NCBI GenBank assembly: GCA_044359525.1
Contig: JBIKLY010000025.1
Coordinates: 1-34,298, forward strand
Reading direction: 5' to 3'
Origin: CAJBIL01 sp044359525
GTDB taxonomy: Bacteria > Pseudomonadota > Gammaproteobacteria > Burkholderiales > Rhodocyclaceae
DNA length: 34,298 bases
Part shown: positions 8,177 through 19,434 of the stretch, in pieces
How positions within the stretch are numbered: the first letter of the stretch is position 1
Layout of the letters: each line of letters opens with the position of its first letter
Position numbers and translations under genes: made by a program
Notes under the pieces: model-generated
Databases searched by the model: none
Seen by the model: only the letters and a program-made list of their open reading frames with translations
Told to the model about the DNA's origin: nothing

Positions 8177-8346
8177 CTAAAAGACTCAGTCTGTCCACGA
8201 AAATCACGAAAGACACGAAATTAAACAACAGGTTAAGTTGAGTTAGCCACTCACCCTATAGGTTACGTTCTGCATTTTTGTATCTGTTTGATTTTTTTCG
8301 TGCTTTTAGTGATTTTCGTGGATGAATTGCTTTTTCTAGGTTCAAT
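8174..8346. repeat. Imperfect palindromic intergenic element with ccacgaaa arms
   Basis: A 27-base segment at 8194-8220 (starting tccacgaaaatcac and ending cacgaaa) is repeated in inverted orientation at 8296-8322 with 24 of 27 positions equal. Farther out, aacctaaaag near 8174-8183 pairs with the inverse of tttttctaggtt at 8331-8342, so the symmetry extends to both edges. The middle (about 8221-8295) shows no reading frame. The size, just under 175 bases, and the two-ended symmetry resemble a MITE or REP-like intergenic element. It lies between the restriction-modification gene and brnT. Confidence 0.6.
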
Positions 8347-8383
8347 CTGCACGGATTTATTGTAGTTACGATAATTAAAAACG

Positions 8384-11827
<3,444 letters not shown>

Positions 11828-11895
11828 CGGCAGGAGTATGCCATAGGGAAACCGCTGGCGGCGCGTGGTCGAGGGTCCGGCTGGCGACTACGCGA

Positions 11896-12288
11896 CTACG
11901 GACGTTTGGGCATGAAGGTGATTTGCATCGCCTTAACAAAGGCCTGCGCCTGAGAGACCGCCCAGCATGCATTTTCCTCATCGACCGGGTCGCCCTTGTA
12001 GTCGGCAAGCAGGCGAAGTTCCTCCGCTCTGTTGAGCGCTTTGCCAAGCGCCACCGGCACCTGTCCCGTTTTAACGAGATGCAGGCTGAAGGCTGAAATC
12101 AGACCGTTGTGCGTTCTTGCAATCTCCGGCTCGACCGGCGCACCGGACGCCAGCAAGGCTGCGCGTGCTGCATCAAACATCGCGTAGTAGGCCCGATTGC
12201 ATGCACCATCGGCGTCGCCGGTGTCGAGCAACACCTTCGCCGAAGCGGCCGCCTGAGTGGCTTTCGCGAGCAGTTGTTGCGCCTTCAT
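11896..12288 (-). CDS. HEPN-domain protein (partner of MNT nucleotidyltransferase)
   Basis: A 130-residue helical protein starting at the ATG at 12288, 10 bases past the MNT stop. The sequence NRAYYAMFDAARAALL, followed by TARTHNGLISAFSLH-like residues (ARTHNGLIS) and EELRLLADY, marks the HEPN family in its COG1895 form (HI0074-like), which pairs with a minimal nucleotidyltransferase. In HepT-type toxins a conserved R-x4-6-H ribonuclease motif is expected; I do not see it clearly here, since the Arg and His of ARTH are only two apart. It may therefore be a binding partner rather than an active ribonuclease. A longer frame extending upstream overlaps the MNT gene and is a shadow. Confidence 0.87.
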   Translation of the reverse strand: MKAQQLLAKATQAAASAKVLLDTGDADGACNRAYYAMFDAARAALLASGAPVEPEIARTHNGLISAFSLHLVKTGQVPVALGKALNRAEELRLLADYKGDPVDEENACWAVSQAQAFVKAMQITFMPKRP

Positions 12289-12298
12289 AAACGCGCTT

Positions 12299-12646
12299 TC
12301 ATAAACGAATTCCCTCTCGCTCGATGTTGTGCAACAGACGAGGATTGGAATAGGACTCCGGATGATCCCACTCCTCTTCCCAGATCGGCAGTGGCTGAAT
12401 GCGAATTCCTGTATCCAGCAGCACGTCATAAGCGAGATCGGCCATGGCCAGCTTGGTCGCAACAAATTTGCCGGGACGGCCATGCAGAAGAACGGCCACA
12501 TCCGCATCGCTGTCCGGCCGGTAGGATTTACGCGCCCGACTGCCGAAGAGGATGGCACCAGCCAGGTCATACTCGTCCGCCACCTTCGCAATGAAGGCGC
12601 GAGCCGCGCTGGCGGTGGCCAAGTCGATGTCTGTAATTGAACCCAT
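12299..12646 (-). CDS. Minimal nucleotidyltransferase (MNT), MntA-like
   Basis: A 115-residue protein from the ATG at 12646; an upstream extension to 12682 overlaps the previous gene's stop and is not needed. The nucleotidyltransferase signature is present: Gly35-Ser36 in LFGSRARKS and the DxD metal-binding pair Asp47/Asp49 in DSDADVAV. The protein is short, as in MntA/HI0073 proteins, which in characterised pairs add AMP groups to and so neutralise the HEPN partner. The HEPN gene follows directly on the same strand, supporting a two-gene toxin-antitoxin or defence module. The catalytic residues look intact. Confidence 0.9.
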   Translation of the reverse strand: MGSITDIDLATASAARAFIAKVADEYDLAGAILFGSRARKSYRPDSDADVAVLLHGRPGKFVATKLAMADLAYDVLLDTGIRIQPLPIWEEEWDHPESYSNPRLLHNIEREGIRL

Positions 12647-12678
12647 AGATGCGACCCTAGCCGGCACCCTGCTGCGTG

Positions 12679-12936
12679 TCAATCACAATGCTGCTGCCAG
12701 CATCTCATTGCGTATTTGGCAATGTCCATTTGATCTACGGATATTGTCGGCCCGGTGTATCCGGCAATGCCGACACAGTCGACAGCGCGTTTGGTTTTTC
12801 TGACGTCATCGACCAAGGCCCTGAACCCGCCCGCATCGGGTAGAAGATTCAACCTCGTTCCCGGTGTAATCCCCAATAGCCGGAGAGTCTCTACGGGAAT
12901 GACCAGCTGCCCTTTTTCCGACACCATCACAATCAT
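12679..12936 (-). CDS. AbrB/VapB-type antitoxin without adjacent toxin
   Basis: An 85-residue protein. The ATG at 12936 is chosen because AAGGAG lies 5 bases upstream on the minus strand; upstream in-frame codons to 13017 lack support. Residues 1-45 form a SpoVT/AbrB swapped-hairpin DNA-binding domain (VSEKGQLVIPVETLRLLGI followed by PGTRLNLL). The tail ends with GYTGPTISVDQMDIAKYA, like the neutralising tail of VapB antitoxins that pair with VapC PIN-domain ribonucleases. No PIN gene is adjacent: the next gene on the strand, 32 bases away, is the MNT nucleotidyltransferase. It may be an orphan VapB, or it may regulate the MNT/HEPN genes. Confidence 0.8.
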   Translation of the reverse strand: MIVMVSEKGQLVIPVETLRLLGITPGTRLNLLPDAGGFRALVDDVRKTKRAVDCVGIAGYTGPTISVDQMDIAKYAMRCWQQHCD

Positions 12937-13182
12937 GATCGCTCCTTGAATCAGTCTTGCTGGTTTAAACGTTCTCACCATATCACCACGACTTACCAAT
13001 GAAAGCGACAAAAACATGGCGCCGCCTCAGGACTTCTCAGGAATTTCCACCCCCGAACCCGGCATTTGCCCGATACCGCCATCTGACGGGCAGCGCTACG
13101 CTACAGCCATAAAGTCGTGGCGGGTGCGTTCCGGACGGTGGATTGCCATCCTCCGCACCCTTCCCGCCTACGGAGGATGGCC

Positions 13183-13572
13183 ATGCTGCGCACACTGATC
13201 ATTGACGACAACCCGCTGTTTCTCGACTCGCTGACCGAGTTGCTGGGCAATTTCCCCGGCGTCAGCGTGGTAGGCACCGCGCGCACCGGTGCGGTAGGGC
13301 TGCGAAAAACGGCTGAGCTGTCGCCCGATCTCGTCTTTCTTGACCTGAATATGCCCGGTCTGGGCGGTATGCAGGTCGCCGAGCAGCTCTCCGAGCTGTA
13401 TCCACAGCTGCGGGTGGTGATTGTTTCGTGGCATGACGATGCCGAGTACCGGGCGCGTGCCGCCGCCATCGGCGTCGAGCGTTTTGTCTGCAAGAGCGAC
13501 CTGTTTGCCGAGCTGCTGAACATTCTCAAAGCCCCTCCCGGCTTACTGAGCATCGCCGGAGCAACAGCATGA
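13183..13572 (+). CDS. Single-domain response regulator (NarL-family receiver)
   Basis: A 129-residue protein comprising one receiver. GGAGG at 13172-13176 directly abuts the ATG at 13177 and is 6 bases before the ATG at 13183, so 13183 (MLRTLIIDDNP) is the likely start. The acceptor is Asp54 in VFLDLNMPGLGG, a Ser is in VVSWHDD and the Lys is in VCKSD. The sequence is like NarL-type receivers, but the helix-turn-helix is absent. The following GGDEF-EAL gene overlaps its stop by 4 bases (ATGA), so it probably modulates that protein or belongs to the phosphorelay encoded at 842-7438. The 246-base gap before it (12937-13182) must hold promoters for both strands, but I could not pinpoint them. 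Confidence 0.9.
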   Translation: MLRTLIIDDNPLFLDSLTELLGNFPGVSVVGTARTGAVGLRKTAELSPDLVFLDLNMPGLGGMQVAEQLSELYPQLRVVIVSWHDDAEYRARAAAIGVERFVCKSDLFAELLNILKAPPGLLSIAGATA

Positions 13573-16190
13573 ACACCAGCGAAACGGCCGTCACCGTTGC
13601 GCACCCGCAGTTGGCCGCCGCGCTGGCCGGGGCGCCAATCGCCGCCCTGCTGGTCGACGCGACGGGAACGATCATCTACGCCAACCCGCCGCTGCTTGCG
13701 CTGTTCGGCTATGCGGAAGAAGCCTTGCTGTTCAAGACGCTGGAAATCCTGCTGCCGGAAGACGAGCGCGCTGCACACGCGGCGCAGCGCACGGGGCGGC
13801 CCCACCATTACCGCACGCATGCCATGGGCAACGGGCTGCGCATCGTCGGCCGGCACTGCGACGGTAGCGAGATCCCGCTCGACATCAAGCTGCAGACCAA
13901 CGAGAGCGAATGCGGCCGTGTGACGGTCGCTTTCATCAGCGATCGGCGCCAGGATCAGGAAAAGCATCTTGAACTGGAGCGGCTGAACCGTACCCTGCGC
14001 CTGGTGCACGACTGCAACGAAATTCTGGTTCGGGCACGCAGTGAAAATGAATTGTTGACCGGCATCACGCAATGCATGGCAACGGTCGGCCGTTATTCGC
14101 AGGTGTGGGTCGGCCTGCTGCCGCTTGACGACGGGCGCTTCAGGACATCCGTGTGCGCCGGCTGCCAGCCCGAATGTGGCATGTGCGGCGGCATGTCGGG
14201 TGGCGAGAACATTGCGCTGCGAGTGATTGATAGCGGCGTGCCGCTACTCCTGCAAGCTGATGAGCGCTTTGCGCTGGCGCCCCTGCTCTGCCCGGTGCTG
14301 GCCGGCGACTCTTTGCCGCCGATGATCGCCCTGCCGCTGCTGACCGCCGACGCGGCGCACGGCTGCCTGTGCGTGGCATCGAATACCGACTCCCCTTTCT
14401 CGCCAAACGAGATATCACTGCTGCAGGAACTGGCCGACGACCTCGCCTTCGGCCTTGATGCGCTGCACGGCCGCAGCCTGCGGCGCAGCGCAGAAGCCCG
14501 ATTGCGCCTGCTGGAACGCGCCGTCGAGGCGAGCGCCAACGCGATCATCATTACCGATGCGCTCGACAGCGAGCACCCGATTCTCTATGTCAACCCGGCG
14601 TTTTCGCGCATGACCGGCTATCCGTCGGGCGAAGCCATCGGGCGCAGCGCGCGCTTCCTGATTGGCAATGATCGCGCACAGGAGGCACTCGATGAAATTC
14701 GCGCTGCCCTGCGTGGAGGCTACGAGGCGCAAGCACTGCTGCGCAATTACCGCAAGGATCACAGCCTGTTCTGGAACGAATTGACGGTCGCTCCGGTGCG
14801 TGACGAAGCCGGCATGGTTACGCACTTTGTTTCGGTGATGAATGACTTTACGGCGCGCAAGGCGCAGGAAGAGCAGATCGAACGGCACGCGCTGTTCGAC
14901 CCACTGACCGGCCTGCCGAACCGTTTTTCGCTGTTTGAGCGGATCGACCGGGCCGCTGCCTCTGCCGAGCGCGATGGGCACGCGATTGGCGTGGTGCTGA
15001 TTGCACTCGATCGCTTCTCGCTGGTCAACGACGCTTATGGCCACGATGCCGGTGATGCCCTGCTGCGCGCGGTCGGTGCGCGCTTGCTGACCACTCTGCG
15101 GGCGCGCGATACGGTAGCGCGCCTCGGCGGCGACGAATTTGTCGTGCTGCTTTCGAAACTGGAACCGGACGATGCCATCGCCGTCGTAGGCAAGATTTCT
15201 GCGGCGCTTGGCCGCCCCTTCGAGCTGCCCTGCGGCGAGGTGGTGGTGAGCGCCAGCATCGGTGTGAGCTTTGCGCCGCGCGACGGTAACGACGCGCAAT
15301 CGCTGATCCGCAATGCCGAAGTGGCGATGCAGGGCGCCAAGACGGGCGGCTGGAATGCCGTGCGTTTTTACGCCGAAGACATGAACCGGCGTACCGGCGA
15401 GCGACTGGCCATGGAATTCGATTTGCGGCGCGCGCTCGACAAGAACGAATTTGAAATTCACTACCAGCCGATCATCGACATCGAGAGCGGGCGCATTGTC
15501 GAAGCCGAGGCGCTGTTGCGCTGGAACCGCCCGCAGCACGGCCTGGTGGCGCCGGACAGTTTCATTCCCCTGGCCGAAGCGACCGGTTTGATCGTGCCGA
15601 TCGGCAAATGGGTCCTGCACGAGGCCTGCCGGCAAAATGCGCGCTGGCGCGCCGCCGGGCTGCCGGCGATCAGCATCGCGGTCAATCTCTCGGCACGCCA
15701 GTTCCACGAACCGGGGCTGGAAACGCTGGTCGCCACTGCGCTGCTCAAGCATGGCCTGGCCGGCAGTGACCTGGTACTCGAAGTAACGGAAAGCCTGCTG
15801 ATGACCAATATCGACGCCGCCAGCGAAACCCTGTTGCGCCTGAAAGCGCTCGGCGTACCAATTTCGCTCGATGACTTTGGCACCGGCTATTCGAGCCTCT
15901 CGTACCTCAAACGCCTGCCACTCGATACGCTGAAAATCGACCGCTCGTTCGTGCGCGACATCAGCACCGACCCGAACGATGCGGCTATCGCGACAACGAT
16001 TATTTCAATGGCCCGCACCATGCAGATGGGCGTCATTGCCGAAGGCGTGGAGAGTGCGGAACAACTCGCCCACCTGCGCGCCAACGGCTGCCAACGCGCG
16101 CAAGGCTATCTGTTCAGCCGGCCGCTACCGGCTGAACAGTTCGAAAAGCTGTTGAACGAAGGGAGTGCGCTACCGCGCAACGCTACCTGA
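13569..16190 (+). CDS. PAS-GAF-PAS-GGDEF-EAL cyclic-di-GMP enzyme
   Basis: An 873-residue cytosolic protein with no membrane segment. Domains: PAS (about 12-125); GAF (about 145-300); PAS (about 310-430); GGDEF (about 440-600) with an intact GGDEF at 520-524 and an RARD I-site five residues before it; and EAL (about 615-865). The EAL part keeps the catalytic set: EALLRW at 647-652, VNLSARQF, EVTESLL, DDFGTGYSS (Asp768-Asp769), KIDRSFV, AEGVES and QGYLFS. It should be able to hydrolyse cyclic-di-GMP, and possibly also make it; the net direction is unknown. The GAF domain contains a cluster Cys196-x2-Cys199-x3-Cys203-x2-Cys206 that could bind zinc, an iron-sulphur cluster or form disulphides. 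The start overlaps the upstream receiver gene (ATGA). It ends 28 bases from the convergent glmS end. Confidence 0.94.
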   Translation: MNTSETAVTVAHPQLAAALAGAPIAALLVDATGTIIYANPPLLALFGYAEEALLFKTLEILLPEDERAAHAAQRTGRPHHYRTHAMGNGLRIVGRHCDGSEIPLDIKLQTNESECGRVTVAFISDRRQDQEKHLELERLNRTLRLVHDCNEILVRARSENELLTGITQCMATVGRYSQVWVGLLPLDDGRFRTSVCAGCQPECGMCGGMSGGENIALRVIDSGVPLLLQADERFALAPLLCPVLAGDSLPPMIALPLLTADAAHGCLCVASNTDSPFSPNEISLLQELADDLAFGLDALHGRSLRRSAEARLRLLERAVEASANAIIITDALDSEHPILYVNPAFSRMTGYPSGEAIGRSARFLIGNDRAQEALDEIRAALRGGYEAQALLRNYRKDHSLFWNELTVAPVRDEAGMVTHFVSVMNDFTARKAQEEQIERHALFDPLTGLPNRFSLFERIDRAAASAERDGHAIGVVLIALDRFSLVNDAYGHDAGDALLRAVGARLLTTLRARDTVARLGGDEFVVLLSKLEPDDAIAVVGKISAALGRPFELPCGEVVVSASIGVSFAPRDGNDAQSLIRNAEVAMQGAKTGGWNAVRFYAEDMNRRTGERLAMEFDLRRALDKNEFEIHYQPIIDIESGRIVEAEALLRWNRPQHGLVAPDSFIPLAEATGLIVPIGKWVLHEACRQNARWRAAGLPAISIAVNLSARQFHEPGLETLVATALLKHGLAGSDLVLEVTESLLMTNIDAASETLLRLKALGVPISLDDFGTGYSSLSYLKRLPLDTLKIDRSFVRDISTDPNDAAIATTIISMARTMQMGVIAEGVESAEQLAHLRANGCQRAQGYLFSRPLPAEQFEKLLNEGSALPRNAT

Positions 16191-16217
16191 GCGCGGAAGA
16201 TGCCGCTGGCCGTTGCG

Positions 16218-18047
16218 CTATTCGACGGTTACCGACTTGGCCAGGTTACGCGGCTTGTCGACGTCGGTGCCGCGCACCAGCGCCACGTGGTACGAGAGCA
16301 ATTGCAGGGGAACGACATGCAGCAGCGCCGAGAGTGCGCCGTAGTGTTCCGGCAGATGCAGCACGTGCACGCCATCTGATTCCTGCATTTCGCTGTCGGC
16401 ATCGGCAAACACGTAGAGCTCGCCACCACGTGCGCGAACTTCCTGCAGGTTGGATTTGAGCTTCTCGATCAGGGTGTCGTTCGGCGCCACGGCGATCACC
16501 GGCATGTCCTTGTCGACCAGTGCCAGCGGGCCGTGTTTGAGCTCGCCGGCGGCGTAGGCTTCGGCGTGGATGTAGGAGATTTCCTTGAGCTTCAGTGCGC
16601 CTTCCATGGCAATCGGATAATGCCGGCCGCGCCCGAGGAACAGCGCGTGCTGCTTCATGGCGAAGTGGCCGGCCCATTCCTTGATCTGCGGCTCAAGCTC
16701 CAGCACTTTCGCAACGGCCACCGGTAGATGGCGCAGGGCCGTCAGTTCGGCGGCTTCATGTTCGGCGCTCAGACGGCCGCGCAGCTTGGCCAGCACCAGG
16801 GTCAGCAGATACAGCGCGGCAAGCTGGGTGGTGAAGGCCTTGGTCGAGGCGACGCCGATTTCGGGGCCGGCGCGGGTAATGAAGCGCAGCGCGGTTTCGC
16901 GCACCAGTGACGACTCGGGCACGTTGCAGATGGCCAGCGTGCGGTCCATGCCGAGCGATTTTGCGTGGTGCAACGCGGCCAGCGTGTCAGCGGTTTCACC
17001 CGACTGCGAGATGGTGACGACCAGCGTGTGCGGATCGGGCACGGAGTCGCGGTAGCGGTATTCGCTGGCGACTTCGACCGAGCAGGAGATGCCGGCGATG
17101 GCTTCGAGCCAGTACCGCGCGACCAGACCGGCGTGATAGCTGGTGCCACAGGCGATTATCAGCACCTGGCGTACATTCTTGAGCGTGGTTTCGGCATCGG
17201 CGCCGAACAGGCCGGGCTGGATGCTGTGTGCAGCACCGAGCATTTCCAGCGTATTCGAGAGCGCCACCGGCTGCTCGAAGATTTCTTTCTGCATGTAGTG
17301 ACGGTACTCGCCCAACTCTACGGAATCCGCTGAAAGTTGTGACTCTTTCTCGGCACGTTCGACCGGGGTGCCATCGACACGGGTGATGCGGTAGCTGCCG
17401 CGCATCAATTCGGCGCAGTCGCCGTTCTCCAGATAGACCATGCGCCGGGTGACTTGCAGCAGTGCCGAGGCATCGGATGCGGCGTAGTTGCCTTCGTCGG
17501 CCAGACCGAGTAGCAGTGGCGAACCTTCACGGGCGACGATGACACGGTCCGGCTCGGCTTCGCGCAATACGGCGATGGCGTAGGCGCCTTGCAGCTGGCC
17601 GATCGAGGCGCGTACGGCGGCGAAGAAATCACCGGTGGTTTTAAGTTCGCGGGCGATCAGGTGGGCGATGACTTCGGTGTCGGTATCCGAGGTGAATTCG
17701 TAGCCGTCTGCTTTGAGACGGGTGCGCAGGGCTTCGTGATTTTCGATGATGCCGTTGTGCACGACGGCCAGGCCATCGGAAATATGCGGATGGGCGTTGC
17801 GCTCCGACGGCACGCCGTGCGTTGCCCAGCGCGTATGCGCAATGCCGGTATTGCCGGCAGCGCCCGTTTCGTCGACTTGTGCCGTCAGTTCAGCAACACG
17901 ACCAACGGCGCGCAGGCGCTGTAGTCCGGACTCGTTGATCAGCGCCAGGCCGGCCGAATCATAGCCACGGTATTCCAGCTTGCGCAGGCCTTCAAGAAGG
18001 ACAGGGACGATATTGCGGTCAGCGACCGCGGCAACGATGCCACACAT
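16218..18047 (-). CDS. glmS: Glutamine--fructose-6-phosphate aminotransferase
   Basis: A 609-residue GlmS, close to the usual length of about 608. It makes glucosamine-6-phosphate from fructose-6-phosphate and glutamine, the first committed step of amino-sugar synthesis for peptidoglycan and lipopolysaccharide. The N-terminal glutaminase begins MCGIVAAV, with the catalytic Cys2 exposed after removal of Met1, and shows LEYRGYDSAGLAL. Two SIS sugar-isomerase domains follow (about 285-425 and 455-600), with CGTSYHAG and the C-terminal KSVTVE. It lies 8 bases downstream of glmU, so the two are surely cotranscribed. There is no room for a glmS ribozyme in front of it. Confidence 0.98.
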   Translation of the reverse strand: MCGIVAAVADRNIVPVLLEGLRKLEYRGYDSAGLALINESGLQRLRAVGRVAELTAQVDETGAAGNTGIAHTRWATHGVPSERNAHPHISDGLAVVHNGIIENHEALRTRLKADGYEFTSDTDTEVIAHLIARELKTTGDFFAAVRASIGQLQGAYAIAVLREAEPDRVIVAREGSPLLLGLADEGNYAASDASALLQVTRRMVYLENGDCAELMRGSYRITRVDGTPVERAEKESQLSADSVELGEYRHYMQKEIFEQPVALSNTLEMLGAAHSIQPGLFGADAETTLKNVRQVLIIACGTSYHAGLVARYWLEAIAGISCSVEVASEYRYRDSVPDPHTLVVTISQSGETADTLAALHHAKSLGMDRTLAICNVPESSLVRETALRFITRAGPEIGVASTKAFTTQLAALYLLTLVLAKLRGRLSAEHEAAELTALRHLPVAVAKVLELEPQIKEWAGHFAMKQHALFLGRGRHYPIAMEGALKLKEISYIHAEAYAAGELKHGPLALVDKDMPVIAVAPNDTLIEKLKSNLQEVRARGGELYVFADADSEMQESDGVHVLHLPEHYGALSALLHVVPLQLLSYHVALVRGTDVDKPRNLAKSVTVE

Positions 18048-18055
18048 AAATCAGC

Positions 18056-19414
18056 TCACTTTTTGGTTTTTACCGGGCGTTTCCAGCCGGCAATGGAAAT
18101 TTGTTTGGCGCGTGAAACCGTCAGCGTATCGGGGGGTGCATCTTTGGTCAGCGTCGTGCCGGCACCGAGTGTGGCGCCGCGCCCGACGGTGACCGGGGCG
18201 ACGAGCTGGGTATCCGAGCCGATAAAAACATCATCCTCGATGATTGTTTTATATTTATTAGCGCCGTCGTAGTTACAGGTAATCGTACCCGCACCGATAT
18301 TGACCCGGCTGCCGATCACGGCATCGCCGATGTAGGCCAGATGGTTGGCTTTGGACTGTGCGGCGATCTTGCTGTTCTTGATTTCGACGAAGTTGCCGAT
18401 ATGCACGCCAGCCGCCAGTTCGGTACCGGGCCGCAGGCGGGCAAAGGGGCCGATCACGCTGTCCGGGCCGACCACGGCATCTTCGACATGACTGAACGCG
18501 GCCAGCCGGGTACCGGCGCCGATGCGGGCATTTTTCAGCACGCAGTTGGGGCCGATCTCGACCGCTTCGTCGAGGGTGACCTTGCCCTCGAAAACGCAAT
18601 TCACGTCGATGAAAACATCGCGCCCGCATACGAGTTCGCCACGCACATCGAAGCGCGCCGGATCGGCAAGACGGGCGCCCTGCTCCATCAACTGTTCGGC
18701 GGTACGGCGCTGGGCAATGCGTTCGAGTTCAGCAAGCTGCACCTTGCTGTTGACGCCGAGCACTTCCCATTCACCCTGCGCAGGCGTGGTGCGAATCGTC
18801 AGACCGGCAGCCACCGCCATGCCAACGATATCGGTCAGGTAATACTCTTTCTGTGCGTTGTCGTTCGACAATGCGCCCAGCCATTCGCCGAGACGGGCCG
18901 TCGGCAGGGCCATGATGCCGGTATTGATTTCACGGATCGCCAGCTGGCTGGCCGAGGCGTCTTTCTGCTCAACGATGCGGGTCACATTGCCCGCCGCATC
19001 GCGCACGATGCGACCGTAACCGGACGGGTCGGCAAGCTCGATGGTCAGAATGGCGAGGGCATCCTTGCCGGCATGCAAAAGCGTCTTCAGCGTCTGCGCC
19101 TGGATCAAGGGCACATCGCCATAGAGAACGAGCGTCGTACCCTCGGTGCCAAGATGTGGCAGCGCCTGCTGTACGGCGTGGCCGGTGCCGAGCTGTGGTT
19201 CCTGCAGTGCCCAGGCCAGGTCGGGGGCGTCCAGTGTCGTGCGTACGGTGTCGCCGCCATGGCCATAGACGAGGCAAAGTTTTTGCGGCGAGAGGCTGCG
19301 TGCGGTGTCGATAACGTGCGCAACAAGCGCTTTGCCGGCGAGCGGATGCAGCACCTTGGGCAGGTTGGAGTGCATGCGTTTGCCCTGCCCGGCGGCGAGG
19401 ATGACGATATTCAT
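18056..19414 (-). CDS. glmU: Bifunctional UDP-GlcNAc pyrophosphorylase / GlcN-1-P acetyltransferase
   Basis: A 452-residue GlmU. It acetylates glucosamine-1-phosphate and then uridylates it to give UDP-N-acetylglucosamine. The N-terminal nucleotidyltransferase half (about 1-228) begins with the signature LAAGQGKRMHSNLPKVLH; QEPQLGTGHA, YGDVPL and EINTGI are also visible. The C-terminal half (about 250-440) is a left-handed beta-helix of hexapeptide repeats, with HLAYIGDAVIGSRVNIGAG and the acetyl-CoA site region NYDGANK. It is followed by glmS after 8 bases and preceded, 20 bases upstream, by the three-TM winged-helix gene. Confidence 0.98.
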   Translation of the reverse strand: MNIVILAAGQGKRMHSNLPKVLHPLAGKALVAHVIDTARSLSPQKLCLVYGHGGDTVRTTLDAPDLAWALQEPQLGTGHAVQQALPHLGTEGTTLVLYGDVPLIQAQTLKTLLHAGKDALAILTIELADPSGYGRIVRDAAGNVTRIVEQKDASASQLAIREINTGIMALPTARLGEWLGALSNDNAQKEYYLTDIVGMAVAAGLTIRTTPAQGEWEVLGVNSKVQLAELERIAQRRTAEQLMEQGARLADPARFDVRGELVCGRDVFIDVNCVFEGKVTLDEAVEIGPNCVLKNARIGAGTRLAAFSHVEDAVVGPDSVIGPFARLRPGTELAAGVHIGNFVEIKNSKIAAQSKANHLAYIGDAVIGSRVNIGAGTITCNYDGANKYKTIIEDDVFIGSDTQLVAPVTVGRGATLGAGTTLTKDAPPDTLTVSRAKQISIAGWKRPVKTKK

Positions 19415-19434
19415 AGGCGTACTCTGTGAAGCGG

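Noticed and set aside
11896..12591. A longer HEPN frame of 231 codons
   Set aside because: Its first 101 codons overlap the MNT gene in another frame and have no HEPN character; the ATG at 12288 gives a normal HEPN protein.
14415..15752. A 445-codon minus-strand frame opposite the GGDEF-EAL gene
   Set aside because: The plus strand encodes intact GGDEF and EAL catalytic motifs here, so the minus frame is a shadow.
18048..18055. A glmS ribozyme upstream of glmS
   Set aside because: Only 8 bases separate glmU and glmS, and the ribozyme is a feature of Gram-positive genomes.
18341..19429. A 362-codon plus-strand frame opposite glmU
   Set aside because: It is entirely complementary to glmU, with no domain pattern or ribosome site of note.
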